Positions 22,496-33,982 of a stretch of 64,000 bases of DNA are shown in pieces. How positions within the stretch are numbered: position 1 is the stretch's first letter; each line of letters starts with the position of its first letter. The translations under genes and the position numbers were made by a program. Below the pieces are notes generated by a model. The model worked only from the letters and a program-made list of their open reading frames with translations, made no database searches and had not been told where the DNA came from. Origin of the DNA: Gari tellinella (Eukaryota > Mollusca > Bivalvia > Cardiida > Psammobiidae); contig OV277871.1 of assembly GCA_922989275.2 (NCBI GenBank), forward strand, positions 27,786,693-27,850,692. Direction: 5' to 3'.

Positions 22496-22918
22496 AACCC
22501 AAAGCAAAACCGTCTCAAAGTGGCACTATCGGGCTTCCATATCTTACTAGTTTGGGGGACTACTTTTCTTAGTGTATGAATGGTTAGAAGCGTAAAAGGG
22601 AGTATACCGGTATATTAATGGGATAATGGGTTAACCCTTTGTCTGTCGATTGCGACAGATCGACTTGTATTTTCAAACAGCAGTAGCCCTACTGCATGGT
22701 ATCTGATCGATCTGGATTCAACCTGTTTGTGCACTTATCTTCAGTTTTCTCAAATTAAAACAAAAAATGCTCAAATTTTAACATGCAGATGACAATTTCA
22801 TGGCAGAGCATATTATGCAAGGAGGCGGTTTAAATAAAAAATAATATGCTGATACACTACAGGTATTAGATAACAGCTCAAAACAAGAGAAGAGTATGTC
22901 AAAAGGGTAAATAACCTC

Positions 22919-23174
22919 TAACCCAATAACCTATAAATACTCCTTCTTACGCCTATAATTTATCCCTCAAATGACGAAAATAGTTTATACAGTCATGAAT
23001 TTATATCAGAAGAAATATGTTGCCTATATTCTAACAGATCAAAGCTTAAAACAGGCTGAAAGTAAAGCAGAATGTGCCCCAAGGCACATTCTACTTTACT
23101 TTCAACCTGTTTTCAGTGGGTCACTTATCTTTAATATTAGAAATAGGCTACATTAACATGGGTTAATGGGTTAA
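22919..23174. mobile_element. AAAGCAGG-family MITE, reverse orientation
   Basis: The central palindrome is at 23045-23112, with the right-half landmarks in inverted order (CCTATAATTTATCCCTC, then ATAGTTTATACAGTCATGAA) and the end ATGGGTTAATGGGTTAA. It lies about 350 bp upstream of the first esterase gene. Confidence 0.7.
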
Positions 23175-23527
23175 GAGACTCGTACATGTATGCCTTTACC
23201 CCAATCGTGCCAATTGATGCTGCAATGTTGATATATTGGACGAAATTCAGAAATTAAGAAATTCATGTGAGCAACCAGTGCAGATCTTGAACAGAGGACC
23301 CATTATGCGGAGTCTGATCTGAGTGTGTTGTTTACCTACGTCCAATTAATGGGACACTAGGCACAAAAAGTTTAAATCAACAACTTACAGATATGCTCTT
23401 TGCGTAACACAGTGAAATAACTTTTATAAACTTCAGGTAAATATAGGACACCTAGGTAGCACGCCACACGTACGGGCTATAGAGTGAATAAACTGTGAGC
23501 TGCAGAGATCACTAGTAGGTCACCGTC

Positions 23528-25116
23528 ATGACTATGGAAATAGGCACTGTTTTAGCAATATGTTTTTGCCTTTTTGTAAAGGCGAATCTTGCAGTGAAAA
23601 CCGAGTCGGTGAGCGTTGAAACGGATTCAGGGACATTCAATGGTTATGTTCGCAGGTTTAAGACTTTAAATCAAGAGCTTGCTGTGCGAAGATATTTTGG
23701 AATTCCTTATGCAGAACCACCAATTGGCAATCTCAGGTTCCAGAAACCAGTTCGAAAGGGAAGGCTAGAGGCGCCCTATGATGCGACAGAGTATAGATCA
23801 TCGTGTCAACAACAGAACACTGATCTCGGTGGGACAAGAAAACCAGGGAGATTTGCTAGTATAAGCTATTCCGAGGACTGTTTGTATTTGAACATCGTTA
23901 CCCCAAATGACGTCAAGTCTGGGGAGTTGTTACCTGTTATGATATATTTTCATGGAGGAGGTTTCGCGTGGGGCTCTCCACAGGTATATAGCCAAGATGT
24001 TCTCAGTGCTTACGGGAGGGTCGTGGCCGTCACCGTGGCTTACAGACTCAATGTCTGGGGATTCCTCAGCACGGGTGACAAAGAACTTCCGGGAAACTAT
24101 GGACTCTGGGACCAGCACATGGCCATCCAGTGGGTCCATGCCAATATCGTCAACTTTGGAGGTGATCCCAACTCAGTGACAATTTTTGGCACATCTGCAG
24201 GAGGTGCCAGTGTTATATACCAGGGACTTTATCCAGGAAACCAAGGGCTCATTCATAGAGTTTCCGCTCAAAGTGGTTCAGTCACATGTCCATGGGCACT
24301 CAACAAAAACCCATTAGCCTCGACAAAACGACTTGGTGAACTGTTAGGCTGTGGTGTAGATGAAACAACAAAAGAGCTCGCCGACTGTTTGAAATCAACG
24401 TCTTCAAATGACATTTGGAAGGTGTTGGCAGACCCGAAGAACAACTTTGCATATGTACCATACGATTTTATACCCTCTGTGGATGGAGAATTCATACCTG
24501 AAACCCCAAACAATTTGTTCTATGGTTCATCTGAACTTTCTCAAAAATACCGAAATTCCCTAGCTTCCCTCGATCTAATAGTGGGCGTGACTTCCGGTGA
24601 CGGTTTGCTAGCACTGTCGACACTTGTGGGTGTTATGGACCCAGATGAGTTCACGATAGACCGCGATACGTTTGAAAATCAAGTTGTTCCTGATGTATTG
24701 CAGTCTTATTTTGGACAGGAGTCGGGCAGTATACTTAAACAAGTGGCAAGTGGGGAATATACAAACTGGGAGAACCCCGACGATAGTTTTCATGCTTTAC
24801 AATCCCACGTACAGTTTTTGGGTGATTATTTTTTTAAATTACAAGCTGTAGAGACTGCACGTGTCCACGCAGGTGTTTCTACAAAGAAAACATTTGTGTA
24901 TGTTTACGATGCTTTGGTGTCACAACATTTGTTTCCTGTTCCGGCATGGGCCAACACAGCACAGCACGTGGATGAGTTGACTACACTGTTCGGATATGAC
25001 CTAGAAGACGGATACTTTACATGGACCACACCCTACCCTGCAGTCGTTCCTGCTGACTGGGAGATTGAACTGTCCAAAGTCCACATGAGATTATGGGCTA
25101 ATTTCGCAAAAACCGG
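23528..25116 (+). CDS. Secreted carboxylesterase-like protein 1, coding exon 1
   Basis: This encodes residues 1-529 and the first two bases of codon 530 of a predicted 612-residue type B carboxylesterase (alpha/beta hydrolase). A hydrophobic N terminus, about residues 1-22, looks like a signal peptide. Family landmarks in order: GIPYAEPPIGNLRF, EDCLYLN (116-122), the oxyanion-hole motif HGGGF (His142), the nucleophile GTSAGG (Ser223), an acid at VTSGDG (Asp358, where many relatives have Glu), and the His in QHVDEL (His480). ATG at 23528 is preferred; a second ATG two codons later is possible. The frame runs on three bases to a TAA, but GG|GTAAGG at 25117 is a strong donor, and the next exon restores the expected KTG-DPN sequence. 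The substrate is unknown. Confidence 0.93.
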
Positions 25117-28100
25117 GTAAGGATATTAAAAACACTTACACAAAATACTTTCTTGAAAACCTCGATGCCTCTTTCAAATCGCCCAAAGCAAAAGGTGGAT
25201 GATTAAAAATCAACACAGAGTGTCGATTTCCCTCTCAAATTTGGGAACAGTTCGATTTTGCAAATTCTGCTTGATGTATTGTTATGATTTCTACATAAAA
25301 GTTGTATCAGAGTGATACGTATATGTACGTGCAAACATCTACTACCATTTACATGTATAGTGTGGTCATGCATGCAAATGATCATTTCGGCCCAATTTTC
25401 TGAAATGTGTATGACATATTGCGATTTGCGAAACATGATTTCACCAATTCTGCATACTGTTTTTATATTATTTCCCAGGACTGCCATTTCTCCATATTTT
25501 TCCGAAGTCTTCGGATATACGGAGTTTCCCCCAAATCTTTGGATTTCTGCTCTTACTTTTAAAATTTGGATCTTAAGCGTATTTTGCGTTGAAAACATTG
25601 ATATTGGTTACAATGGAGCCCTCTGATCAAGGTCTTCACTGTTTGTCACTTTAACATCTATTGTAAAAAATTAACCCTTAAAAGTCACAAATGGACCAGA
25701 CTAAATTTAAAATTTGAATTGTCCATTTGAGGTTTCAGGGAAGAAAAGGGCTTTAACTATAGATAAACTTAATCAAGGACGTCATTGCGTGTGCAACCAT
25801 AAACATAATGTCGGCATCAGCTTGGGGGTTGGAAGGTAGTGGGTTTGATCGCCAGTTGGTACAAGCCAGTGCCGTAAAGTTGTTAGTAGCAGCTCTGTTC
25901 TGAGTCTACATTGTAATAATAATAAAAACAATAATAATCTTATTTGTGCACATGTTTATGAAAACATATGATAATAATTACATATTGTTGAAATTATCAA
26001 AAACTAGATTCACTTTACAAAATAGATATCACATTAAGAAGAAAACATCACAAATAGACTAGTTCAGTTGTTATTTTACGCCAATATATAATTAGGATAT
26101 TATGGACATTTAGGAAAAGAAATGGTGCACAGGGGTGCCCGAGAAGTTTTGCCCTTAAAGAACAAAACTTATTTCCAACATGGTCCAAGCTGTCACATAG
26201 GGATCTTGAGTGACATTAATTAAACATATGTGCACTATTGTAAAACGAGTTGGAAGTAAAAGTAAAGGTATCAACTGGAGGGGCATGATAATTATCTTTT
26301 ACATTAGATTTAGTTCCATAACATTGGATACCTTTCATTTTTGTAAAGTGTTCATACATGCTTGGGGCTTGTTTTAATGTTTTTATAAACATGATCTAGT
26401 CGTAATCTATATTCCAAATTTAAAATCTAAGATCTGCCACACGAAGAGATGTTCTACAATGTTAATTATGAATGAAACGCACTTTGTTTTGTGCAACCTG
26501 TAGTTTGTGTTTGTTTTTTTAGTAAGATCACAGAGCTACGATGAGGATCGTTACCTATATGGCATTGTACTAAAGAATAGTGTATTTCTAAGAGATTTGT
26601 TTAACAATCTTGCTGGCGATATAAAATTTAATTCTCGAGTTTACTTTCTTGATAATTTTATTTACAATGGAATCTTCCTGACATGTCTGCATCTAAACAT
26701 GAGTCCAGCTATTTAACTGCACTTGTAGATTTGATTTCATCACCGTTACATTCACGCAAAAGTTTTTGATTTTATTTAATTTTATTCGAGATCCAAACAA
26801 AATACTTTCTGTTTTACCGAGATGTAACGAGAATTTGTTATCGATTAAACATTTGCTACAGTTTTCTAGTTCTTTTCCTAAAAAACGACTGATATAAGAT
26901 GGATCTTTGTAGGAGAATATACGTTTCGTGTATGGATTCAACTATAAACATTTTATCCAAATATTTGCCTCAATTTGGCAATAAAATCTCCTGTAATGTT
27001 TTGACAGTGTTATGCGTATGGAATTTTCCTTTTGTTACTTTCCTAGTTCAGTTAGTTGGTAAATGATCTCTTATATTCAAAGGAAGTGTGCCAGGCTGTG
27101 ATATTTTTTTCGGGGTGGCTAAAAAGAACATGGTCTAATAAAGACTGAGTGTTGTTAGTAATTCTAGTAGGACTAGTGATCAGATGAGTAAGATTAAACA
27201 TGTTTAGCAACTTGGTATGATTGTCTAAAAGTCTACCTTTTTTCTTGTTCTGGCAAATGTTAAAATCACCTAAAACGAACCATTCTATATCACTTCTGAT
27301 TTTCAAATCATTATTCAAATTCTTCAAGAAAATCATTTTGCTTTGGTGGCCTGTAACAAGAACATATTGGAATTGGTTTGGTTTTCGCTGGATATATTTC
27401 TATCCACACCGCTTAAATTTTGTCACTCTGTCATTCTGTTTTTTCTGAAAAAGCAAATTGTCAAAAGGAGGCACTGTCAGGTAAAGGGTTGAAAAGAGAT
27501 TTATTTAATTTTGTTAAAGTAAAAAAGGTGCGTTTTGGACGTAAAACGATCCCAGAGTCGTCTGAAATCGTTACCGTAAGATCGCTATAATTGATACAGT
27601 ATAGTCGCTATAATCATTCAGATCCCCATGTTGTCTATTCAATAAACCATACAGTTTCAGTTTCATCGGTGCAGTACTTTCAACGTGGATATTTAGTTAA
27701 ATTTCACAACTATTGTGCTTGTACTGCTATCGAAAGAAGAGTACATAATTTTCTCAAGTTTTAATGCCCGATTAGATGTCAGGGTGCGTAAAATTGCGTA
27801 TTTAACACGTTTGTAAACACGGCCTCGTGTAAATATTGCCAGGTGTTTAGTGATGTAATGGAAATATTTTCTTTGGAAAGTTTGATAACGGAAAAATGAC
27901 AGTCAAATAAATATCTTAAATCAATGCACGGTATAATGTACGTTTGCTTTTCTTTGTGATCTATTTAGAAAACAATGAAAAGAGAGGAAAACACCTTCCG
28001 TACATGTCAGCGTGTCGCACTGAATCGATAGAACCGTTACAGTCTAGTCGCAATATTCGGTTATAGTACAGTTCGTTTATACACTGTGTGCTTTGGGGTA

Positions 28101-28656
28101 AGGCATTTCCGACCATGTGCCATTATTGGCCCCGTGGACTTTGACCTTGACCTCAGCCACTGCGTTTAAGTTTCGAAAAGTGGTGTTAACTTTTGAAAAA
28201 TGTTATAACTCCTTTGCCTCTTGAGACATTGTTTTCATGATATTTGGTATGCATGTATAAATATACAAAACCTCTTCATGCCCTTAAAAGTTGACATTGA
28301 ACTAGGTCTGCGTTAACAAGTAGACTCGAATCCCGCAGCCTTCTCAGTAGCATGAGAATGCGATGCCAAGCAGTAGTCTAGGTCCAAGGACACTGAATGT
28401 GAAATTAAAATAAGATTCAGGTTGCTGGGCTTATTTTTCAGAAAATCTGAGTTCAAATCCTACCCCCTGCTACACCAAAATATATTTTGGATATTTGAAC
28501 CATTCATAAAAATCAGATGCCAAACACATATATTTTCAAAAACGTAAGAATTAACTGAAGGATTCAGCGCTATTTAGGAACTGTACACTTTAAATCGCAA
28601 TCCTTATCAAATGAGTGGTACCGTTAAATATTTAAGTGTTTTATTTGTCATTTCAG
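25117..28656 (+). other. Intron of esterase gene 1
   Basis: 3540 bp, phase 2, GT (25117) to AG (28656, preceded by TTTGTCATTTC). Apart from a broken LINE at 26690-27410 and MITE debris near 25480-25690, no gene is seen. A GACCTTGACCTCAGCC-type dispersed repeat lies near 28140. Confidence 0.8.
26690..27412 (-). mobile_element. Non-LTR retrotransposon fragments (endonuclease and RT pieces)
   Basis: On the minus strand, CYRPPKQNDFLEEFE (about 27360-27315) shifts frame into FVLGDFNICQNKKKG and LITSPTRITNNTQSLLDHV, which is the C-terminal half of an apurinic-type endonuclease with its GDFN motif. Downstream, 26941-26693 reads KCLIDNKFSLHLGKTESILF, a piece beyond the RT active site. The RT core between them is deleted. 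It is antisense to the esterase gene and clearly dead. Confidence 0.8.
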
Positions 28657-28906
28657 AGATCCAAATACTGCTGTCGATCTTAATCAAAGTTCTAACGTCG
28701 TCTGGCCAGCGTATGATGTCAAATCTGAATACTACCTCAGAATTTCCCACCAAATGTCACAGAAAAATGTGGGTCAACGGTTTGGCGCACGTGCAGCAAA
28801 CTTCTGGTTAAATGTACTACCTGATGTCATCAGCAATGTCGGCAAACAGAGGAATTGTCAGAAAGCAGAAAAGTATTGCGATCGTGAGGAAGGATGCAAA
28901 CCTTAA
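28657..28906 (+). CDS. Carboxylesterase-like protein 1, last coding exon
   Basis: The acceptor TTTCAG ends at 28656. The first base completes Gly530, then the frame reads DPNTAVDLNQSSNVVWPAYD, SEYYLRI, RFGARAANFWLNVLP and stops at TAA 28904-28906 (82 full codons). DPN after a Gly and the FW-x-x-x-LP ending are standard for the C terminus of this family. The final NCQKAEKYCDREEGCKP adds three cysteines beyond the usual end of the hydrolase fold. The phase, the junction and the parallel arrangement in the neighbouring gene make this exon assignment firm. Confidence 0.92.
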
Positions 28907-28969
28907 ATAACTGGTAGATCTACTTTGAAACAGTAAACGCAGAGAAGTTTTAAGCTTTTCCAATCATGG

Positions 28970-29535
28970 CAACGCGTTTACTCTAAAAATATTACATTCT
29001 TTTCATTGCAAACAGTTTTGATTCAGATGGCGGTGTCTCCTCGGAATCCTAACTGTTTGTCGCTCTGATATTGTTTTTGAAAAACAAATATAGTAACATT
29101 TATTTTAGAACAACTGCAGACGACAATGTTTGCAGGACAATTCAACATACTAACATTTGTACATGTATAATTAAATGGTAAGTCGGTTGCAGATCCATAC
29201 ATAAACTAGCCATCGACATGCAGGACACAGGACGTATTATCCTTATCCACAACAAAGAGCATTACAAATGTGCCTGTATAGTGTATACTGTCTCTCACAA
29301 TGAATGACACTTCATAAGGTTTTGGAATTTGCGTATTACCATCAAAGGGAGGTAATTCATATGATACCTACAAGACTGCGTTCAATAAACGTGTATACTG
29401 CCGGTTTGGTAATAACACGGTATCTGTTCAGGTTAACAACTTCAGCGTTTAAAGGGTTTAACTTGTTGCATGTTGTAATATTGTTTCTTTGTATACGCTA
29501 CCTTCAATCAATTTCAGTTTTTATACACCTTCAAC
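28970..29535. repeat. Dispersed repeat 3' of esterase gene 1
   Basis: 29150-29420 contains GGTAAGTCGGTTGCAG, a CTAGCCATCGACAT stretch and GGTTTTGGAATTTGCGTATT. Relatives occur at 29740-30000 and again at 40430-40640 just 3' of the second gene. A decayed CAAACAG-type hairpin sits at 29010-29060. The shared order suggests that part of the flank was duplicated with the gene, although a dispersed repeat is also possible. Confidence 0.5.
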
Positions 29536-29538
29536 ATA

Positions 29539-29731
29539 CAGTTGAACTTCGATATCTCGAACTCGGTAAGGCCGAACATACCAGTATTTCAAAGTTAAAA
29601 CGTGGCTAAGCCACGTTTTAACTTTGAAATACGGGCATGTTTGACTTAACTGAACATGAAATAATGCAATTCATATGTCGACAGATCCGATAGTTCGAAT
29701 TAAGCGAGTTCGAGATATCGAAGTTCGACTG
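29539..29731. mobile_element. TA-flanked MITE (CAGTTGAACTTCGATATC ends), copy 1
   Basis: The ends are CAGTTGAACTTCGATATCTC and the complement of CAGTCGAACTTCGATATCTC, flanked by TA. The centre is a palindrome, TCAAAGTTAAAACGTGGC and its complement. A relative begins immediately after the stop codon of esterase gene 2 (40063-40256). Confidence 0.8.
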
Positions 29732-29739
29732 TACTAACA

Positions 29740-30365
29740 CTTGTATAATTAAATGAAACAGTCGGTTCTAGAACGATACAAATACGGCTGCAGCGCCTAG
29801 CCATCGACATACAATAAACAGACACAGAACGGATCATCCGTATCCTCAGCAAAGAGCTTACCAAATATGCCTATATATACTGCTTCTCACAATAAATGAC
29901 TTTTCATAAGCTTATCTAATTTGCTTTATTACCACAAAAGGGAGGTCATTCATATGATAACTACAAGACTGCCTTCAATAAACGCTTATGCCCCTGGTGG
30001 CACAATTAACAGTGTGTTTTGAATCTTTTTCTAAGTCCCAATTTGGTCAATCTGAAATTGAGGTTTGATATTGATCATATGAACGATTTTGGAATGATCC
30101 AAGGAAACACGTGTATAAGTATCCACCAAAGAAAATCAGTTCATATGATAGCTACAAGACTGCGTTCGATAAACGATTATGTCCCCGGTGTGTTTGTTAA
30201 TCTTTTCTAAGTCCCAACTAGGTCAATGTCAAAATGAGGTTTGGTTTAGATAAATTTTATTTCAACTATCTATATGCATTTATTTCTCAAACATACAATA
30301 GTTTAGAATTGAAACGAAAGCGAAATAGCTTACACTGTTTCTGTCCTGGTAATAACATGACATCT
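29740..30365. other. Non-coding repeats
   Basis: Second and third partial copies of the GGTTCTAGAAC / CTACAAGACTGC(G/C)TTC family (29750-30010 and 30130-30200). No gene. Confidence 0.5.
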
Positions 30366-30608
30366 GGGACCCGTTTTACTAAACTACTTACGCACACTTT
30401 TTGCGTAAGTCAAAATTTTAAATTTTAATTTAAATGTTTTATTATCACTTGCTACAAACAGCAAATAGCCAGATCAGAGGATGCGCTTTTAGCGCGTCCT
30501 CTGATCCGGCTATTTGTTGTTTGCAAACGTTTATGATCGAAAAATAAGAGTTAAACGATTTTGACTTACGCAACAAATTTGCGTAAGTTGTTTAGTAAAA
30601 CGGGCCCC
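30366..30608. mobile_element. MITE with ACCCGTTTTACTAAAC ends
   Basis: The inverted ends are CCCGTTTTACTAAACTACTT and the complement of CCCGTTTTACTAAACAACTT, each followed inward by TACGCA...TGCGTAAG. The interior hairpin at 30458-30530 (GCAAATAGCCAGATCAGAGG and complement) has the same layout as the hairpins of the TA and TTAA MITE families. The target duplication is unclear. Confidence 0.7.
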
Positions 30609-30761
30609 TGGTCAGGTTTCTTATTGTTCGATAACGGTACAGCGCTGAAAGGGTCTACCTTACTGCCTGTTGCAGCCTTGTTTTCTTTGTAATTAGGCTA
30701 CGTTCAATCAATTTACAGTGTTCACACACCTTCACCTAATTAATTGATACAATCGGTTCCA

Positions 30762-30985
30762 GGGGCCCATTTCAATAAAACTTCATAGTACAAAAACGAT
30801 CGCAAGTTAAAACTTTTAAAAACACTTAATTTCTTATTTCTTTATCAAATCTTGTCTTGTGATTTCTCTGTGAAATCGACCTCTCAAGACGATTCCAAAG
30901 AGATGTCACAAGACAGGATTAGATGGAGCGATAATAAATAAGACTTTTATAATCTGTCGTACGAAGTTTTATGAACGTATTATTC
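30762..30985. repeat. Inverted-repeat element (AATAAAACTTCATAGTAC ends)
   Basis: GGGCCCATTTCAATAAAACTT at the left is matched in inverse by ACGAAGTTTTATGAAC at about 30960-30975. Between them are paired TCTTGTC...GACA(A/G)GA blocks (GTCTTGTGATTTC and complement). This is a probable MITE with uncertain ends. Confidence 0.55.
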
Positions 30986-32100
30986 CTTGGAACCTCACTT
31001 GGAATCATGACAGGTCATAGTTTCGATGAAATATAACAATATTTGATAATATCTGCCCTAGATCTGTTCAATAGAAAACCTTCTCTTAGTAGGTTGCTCG
31101 GCTCTTATCAGGCACCTTATAGCCTCGAAGGCACCTCTTTTAGAAAATTGGCTCATCATATCCAAAGTTCCGTGTTCCGGTGCACATAAAGTATACCAAA
31201 CAGTCACTAATGTTCGTGTGCATCTTAAATTTGCGTTAGATGCATGATAAATTCGTGCAATGCACTTTTATGCACATACATGTTGATGTTTTGACCCCTT
31301 TCGGTTTGAAAATGATCGTGTAACGTTTGCGCCGAATGAAATTGGGGCGGCGCATCGCAATAAGGGAACAAACGATGATAACTTATTCATTAACTTGACA
31401 TTTTTACGTGGAACTCCATTCCCCGATTTCTTGAAAAACAGCAGAAAACTACTGTTTTGAAGCAAAATCGAAACTTGACTAACCTTTCTGCCATTTTTTG
31501 TGTGGCCTCTATCAACGCCCGGAAATGGCCTCGCATCTAAATCGTAGTAGCTCTGGAAGAGCTGCCTAATAAGTCGACAGGGTGTGATATTGTTGCTTAT
31601 TGTTTACTGGGTATGTTTTTAATAACAGATTGCCATGTTATTGTACATTTTATGTTGAAATCTATATATCTATCTATCTATCTATCTGCAGTGTCCGTAG
31701 ATCATCATTGTATATTTGTAATGGAATATTTCAGCTCTGGACCCTCGAATGCCAAATAGGACAAAACAATTTAGATCTGTGTGATATATGTCCTCGATTT
31801 GGGTGTATATTTTCACATGTAATACCGGTATTGGATATCAACAACCGAACAAAAATGTGCACCGTGTGTATTTCGATACGCCGCAGTGTCGTTAAAACAA
31901 TGCTGTAAGGTGGCTTGCAATGGCCTTCTATTTGCACACGAATGTGCACATTTTAAATGTTTAACCCCTTGCCTCGCTCTTATTTTCAAACAGTAGGGTT
32001 ACGCGTTACGTACGCGGCACCTGGTCTGGATCCAAACTGTTGACACCTGTCTCAAGTTTTCTAGAATTCAAATTGCAAATTTAATTTGCAAACGTCAATT
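30986..32100. other. Non-coding stretch
   Basis: A CTATCTATCTATCTATC microsatellite lies at 31665-31687. From 31965 to 32095 there is a degenerate GGATCCAAACTGTT repeat. No recognisable gene. Confidence 0.45.
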
Positions 32101-32347
32101 TTAACCCTTTCCCTCCCAATGACGCATAATAGTGCGCTTGCAAACAGTTTTGATCCTGAATCAGACTCCGCGTCACGCGGCGTCTGATCAGGGTCCAAAC
32201 TGTTTGACATTCGTATCGATATGTTTTAAGTCATACTACATTGAATCTTATTTGAAATGATCTTGCAAACAAAAAAAATGAAGCAGACGACAATGAAACG
32301 ATGAAGGGGCAAACTTCTCACGAAAGTTTTGGTAGTGAAAGGGTTAA
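32101..32347. mobile_element. TTAA-flanked MITE carrying the CAAACAGT hairpin
   Basis: TTAACCCTTTCCCTCCCA at the left and TAGTGAAAGGGTTAA at the right give piggyBac-type ends. The internal hairpin at 32150-32210 (CAAACAGTTTTGATCCTGA, CGCCGCGTGACGCGG-like core) is close to the one found in the TA-flanked CAGTGGAG family. Related copies lie at 47344-47530 and 62818-63044. Confidence 0.7.
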
Positions 32348-33017
32348 AACAGACGATATTACGGCTGGCGGAAGGTTGAAATGCTGGTGCGGATATTAGA
32401 TTACAGCTGGGGGAGAACAGGTTTTACATTATAACGTTATACAAACCCTTGTACATATGGTTAACCCATTTATACCAAGTGGGATTTTCTATACTGATAT
32501 ATTTCCCACTTATCGTTTAAGGGAAAGCCTTAGCCAGATTTTCATTTTCATTTTATTTTTGAGAGAAATTACTCTTAGCAAACAATTTAGGCTCATGTCA
32601 GACATCGCATATTAGAGCTTTATAAACGCTCAGGTAAATTGGACACCTACGGGGGTCCTTCAAAAATTTGTGTTACTTTGGCATTTTCTTGAAATATCGT
32701 ATATGTACGATTTTCACGTATAATACATCAAATAAGAAGTATATTTTTTATGAATTTGAAAATGTATTACGAAAGTCAATATTCTTATTTTAAACTGTTT
32801 GAATTTGTTGATATAACATCAGACATTGATACATGGCATTGAAAACATGCGTGTTAATAGAGTAGTTTGAAATTTCTGGTGTAATGCGTTGAATGTTCAA
32901 ATATACATGTATAGCGTTATACTTTAATAATTTATTATTATTATGTCAACAGTAATGTTTGTCTGATGTTATGTGGACGTTTTAAAACAAATCAATGAAT
33001 ACTATATTCATATTCTA

Positions 33018-33515
33018 ACAGACCTCGCTCACACGCCTATATAAACAAAGAAGGAAAGTATCTACAAACTGTATATTTAAATTCTCTATAAACACGCGCG
33101 CAATAATTAGAGTATTGGTTTAACAGTTGTACAGTGGAGAATGTGTTATTCTTTCCCAATAAACGCGTTTACGCTAAAACTATTATTTCCAGTGCAAACA
33201 GTTTGGAGCCAGATCAGACGCCGGGTAACCCGGCGTCTGATCAGGCTCCAAACTGTTTGCCACCAAGATAAACATGAAATATCAGAATTGACCAAAAGTT
33301 GTTCTTTTCTACGTTTTAGTGCTTTGCGTTTGCGTACGTTTGCGTTTAAACGGGAAAGAATAACAGATTCTCCACTGTAAACTGTATACTGTATACAGTT
33401 TACAGTTGTAAAATCAATAATCTAATTATTGCGCGCGTGTTAATAGCGAATTTAAATATAGATCTAGATACTTTCCTTTTTTTTTTAAAATATAGGCGTG
33501 TGAGCGAGGTCTGTT
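33018..33515. mobile_element. Inverted-repeat MITE split by a second MITE
   Basis: CTAACAGACCTCGCTCACAC at the left is matched by GTGTGAGCGAGGTCTGTTAG at the right. The arms continue with CGCGCGCAATAATTAGA and its complement. The CAGTGGAG-family MITE (33132-33377) sits in the centre, so the layers here are mariner-like element, then this MITE, then the CAGTGGAG MITE. Confidence 0.75.
33132..33377. mobile_element. TA-flanked MITE (CAGTGGAG family), copy 2
   Basis: 246 bp, nearly the same as 20868-21113 including the central CAGACGCCGGGTAACCCGGC hairpin. It is flanked by TA and is the innermost layer of the nest upstream of esterase gene 2. Confidence 0.85.
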
Positions 33516-33982
33516 AGGATGAACCTTTTACCTACTATTTTGTAAAAGTAAAGCTTATATTAAATTGAATGATAGTTGTAATGGTATATTTTTGATTTAT
33601 AAATAAAAACCTATAAGTTTTTTTTTTTAATTATTTGTTGATACCAACTTGTACAAAAACATTGGCATGTTCCCGCGGGATTTTTTTTATTCCTGGATAG
33701 TTTCTGGTGAATCTAGGGTAATATTTTTGACATATTTTAAAGAAAAATTATTCCTAGATATTCCCTGTTGCGTTCTGAGGGCGTTTTGCGCATACACAAC
33801 AGGTAAAATAAATACCGGTACTTACATAAAGATCAAGTTTATTTTAACTTATATGTGCACCCCCCCCCCCTTTCCTACGGGCCTAAATTATTTTTTGAGG
33901 GACCCTCGTATATTATACCGGGTAGCTAGTACGGGCTAGTTACTGTATGCACATTGCACACTACGCTCATTAGGTCGCAGTC

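Larger units (their letters stand above)
32650..33908. mobile_element. Mariner-like non-autonomous element in the 5' flank of esterase gene 2
   Basis: The left end is TA|CGGGGGTCCTTCAAAAA and the right end is TTTTTTGAGGGACCCTCG|TA. The sequence just outside (TCAGGTAAATTGGACACCTA) matches the text about 75 bp upstream of gene 1's ATG (TCAGGTAAATATAGGACACC), so gene 1 supplies an empty-site equivalent. The insertion holds further nested MITEs (33018-33515 and 33132-33377) and a run of C at 33857-33869. No transposase is readable. Confidence 0.75.

Noticed and set aside
25118..25120. TAA directly after exon 1 as the true stop of esterase gene 1
   Set aside because: The TAA is part of GTAAGG, a strong donor. 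The downstream exon restores the conserved family C terminus, and the sister gene shows the same arrangement.
30366..30608. Riboswitch-like or regulatory RNA hairpin
   Set aside because: The structure is explained by inverted ends and the shared MITE hairpin.
33857..33869. Run of C residues as a functional i-motif/G-quadruplex site
   Set aside because: A single homopolymer within a transposon remnant; no second run nearby to support a structure.
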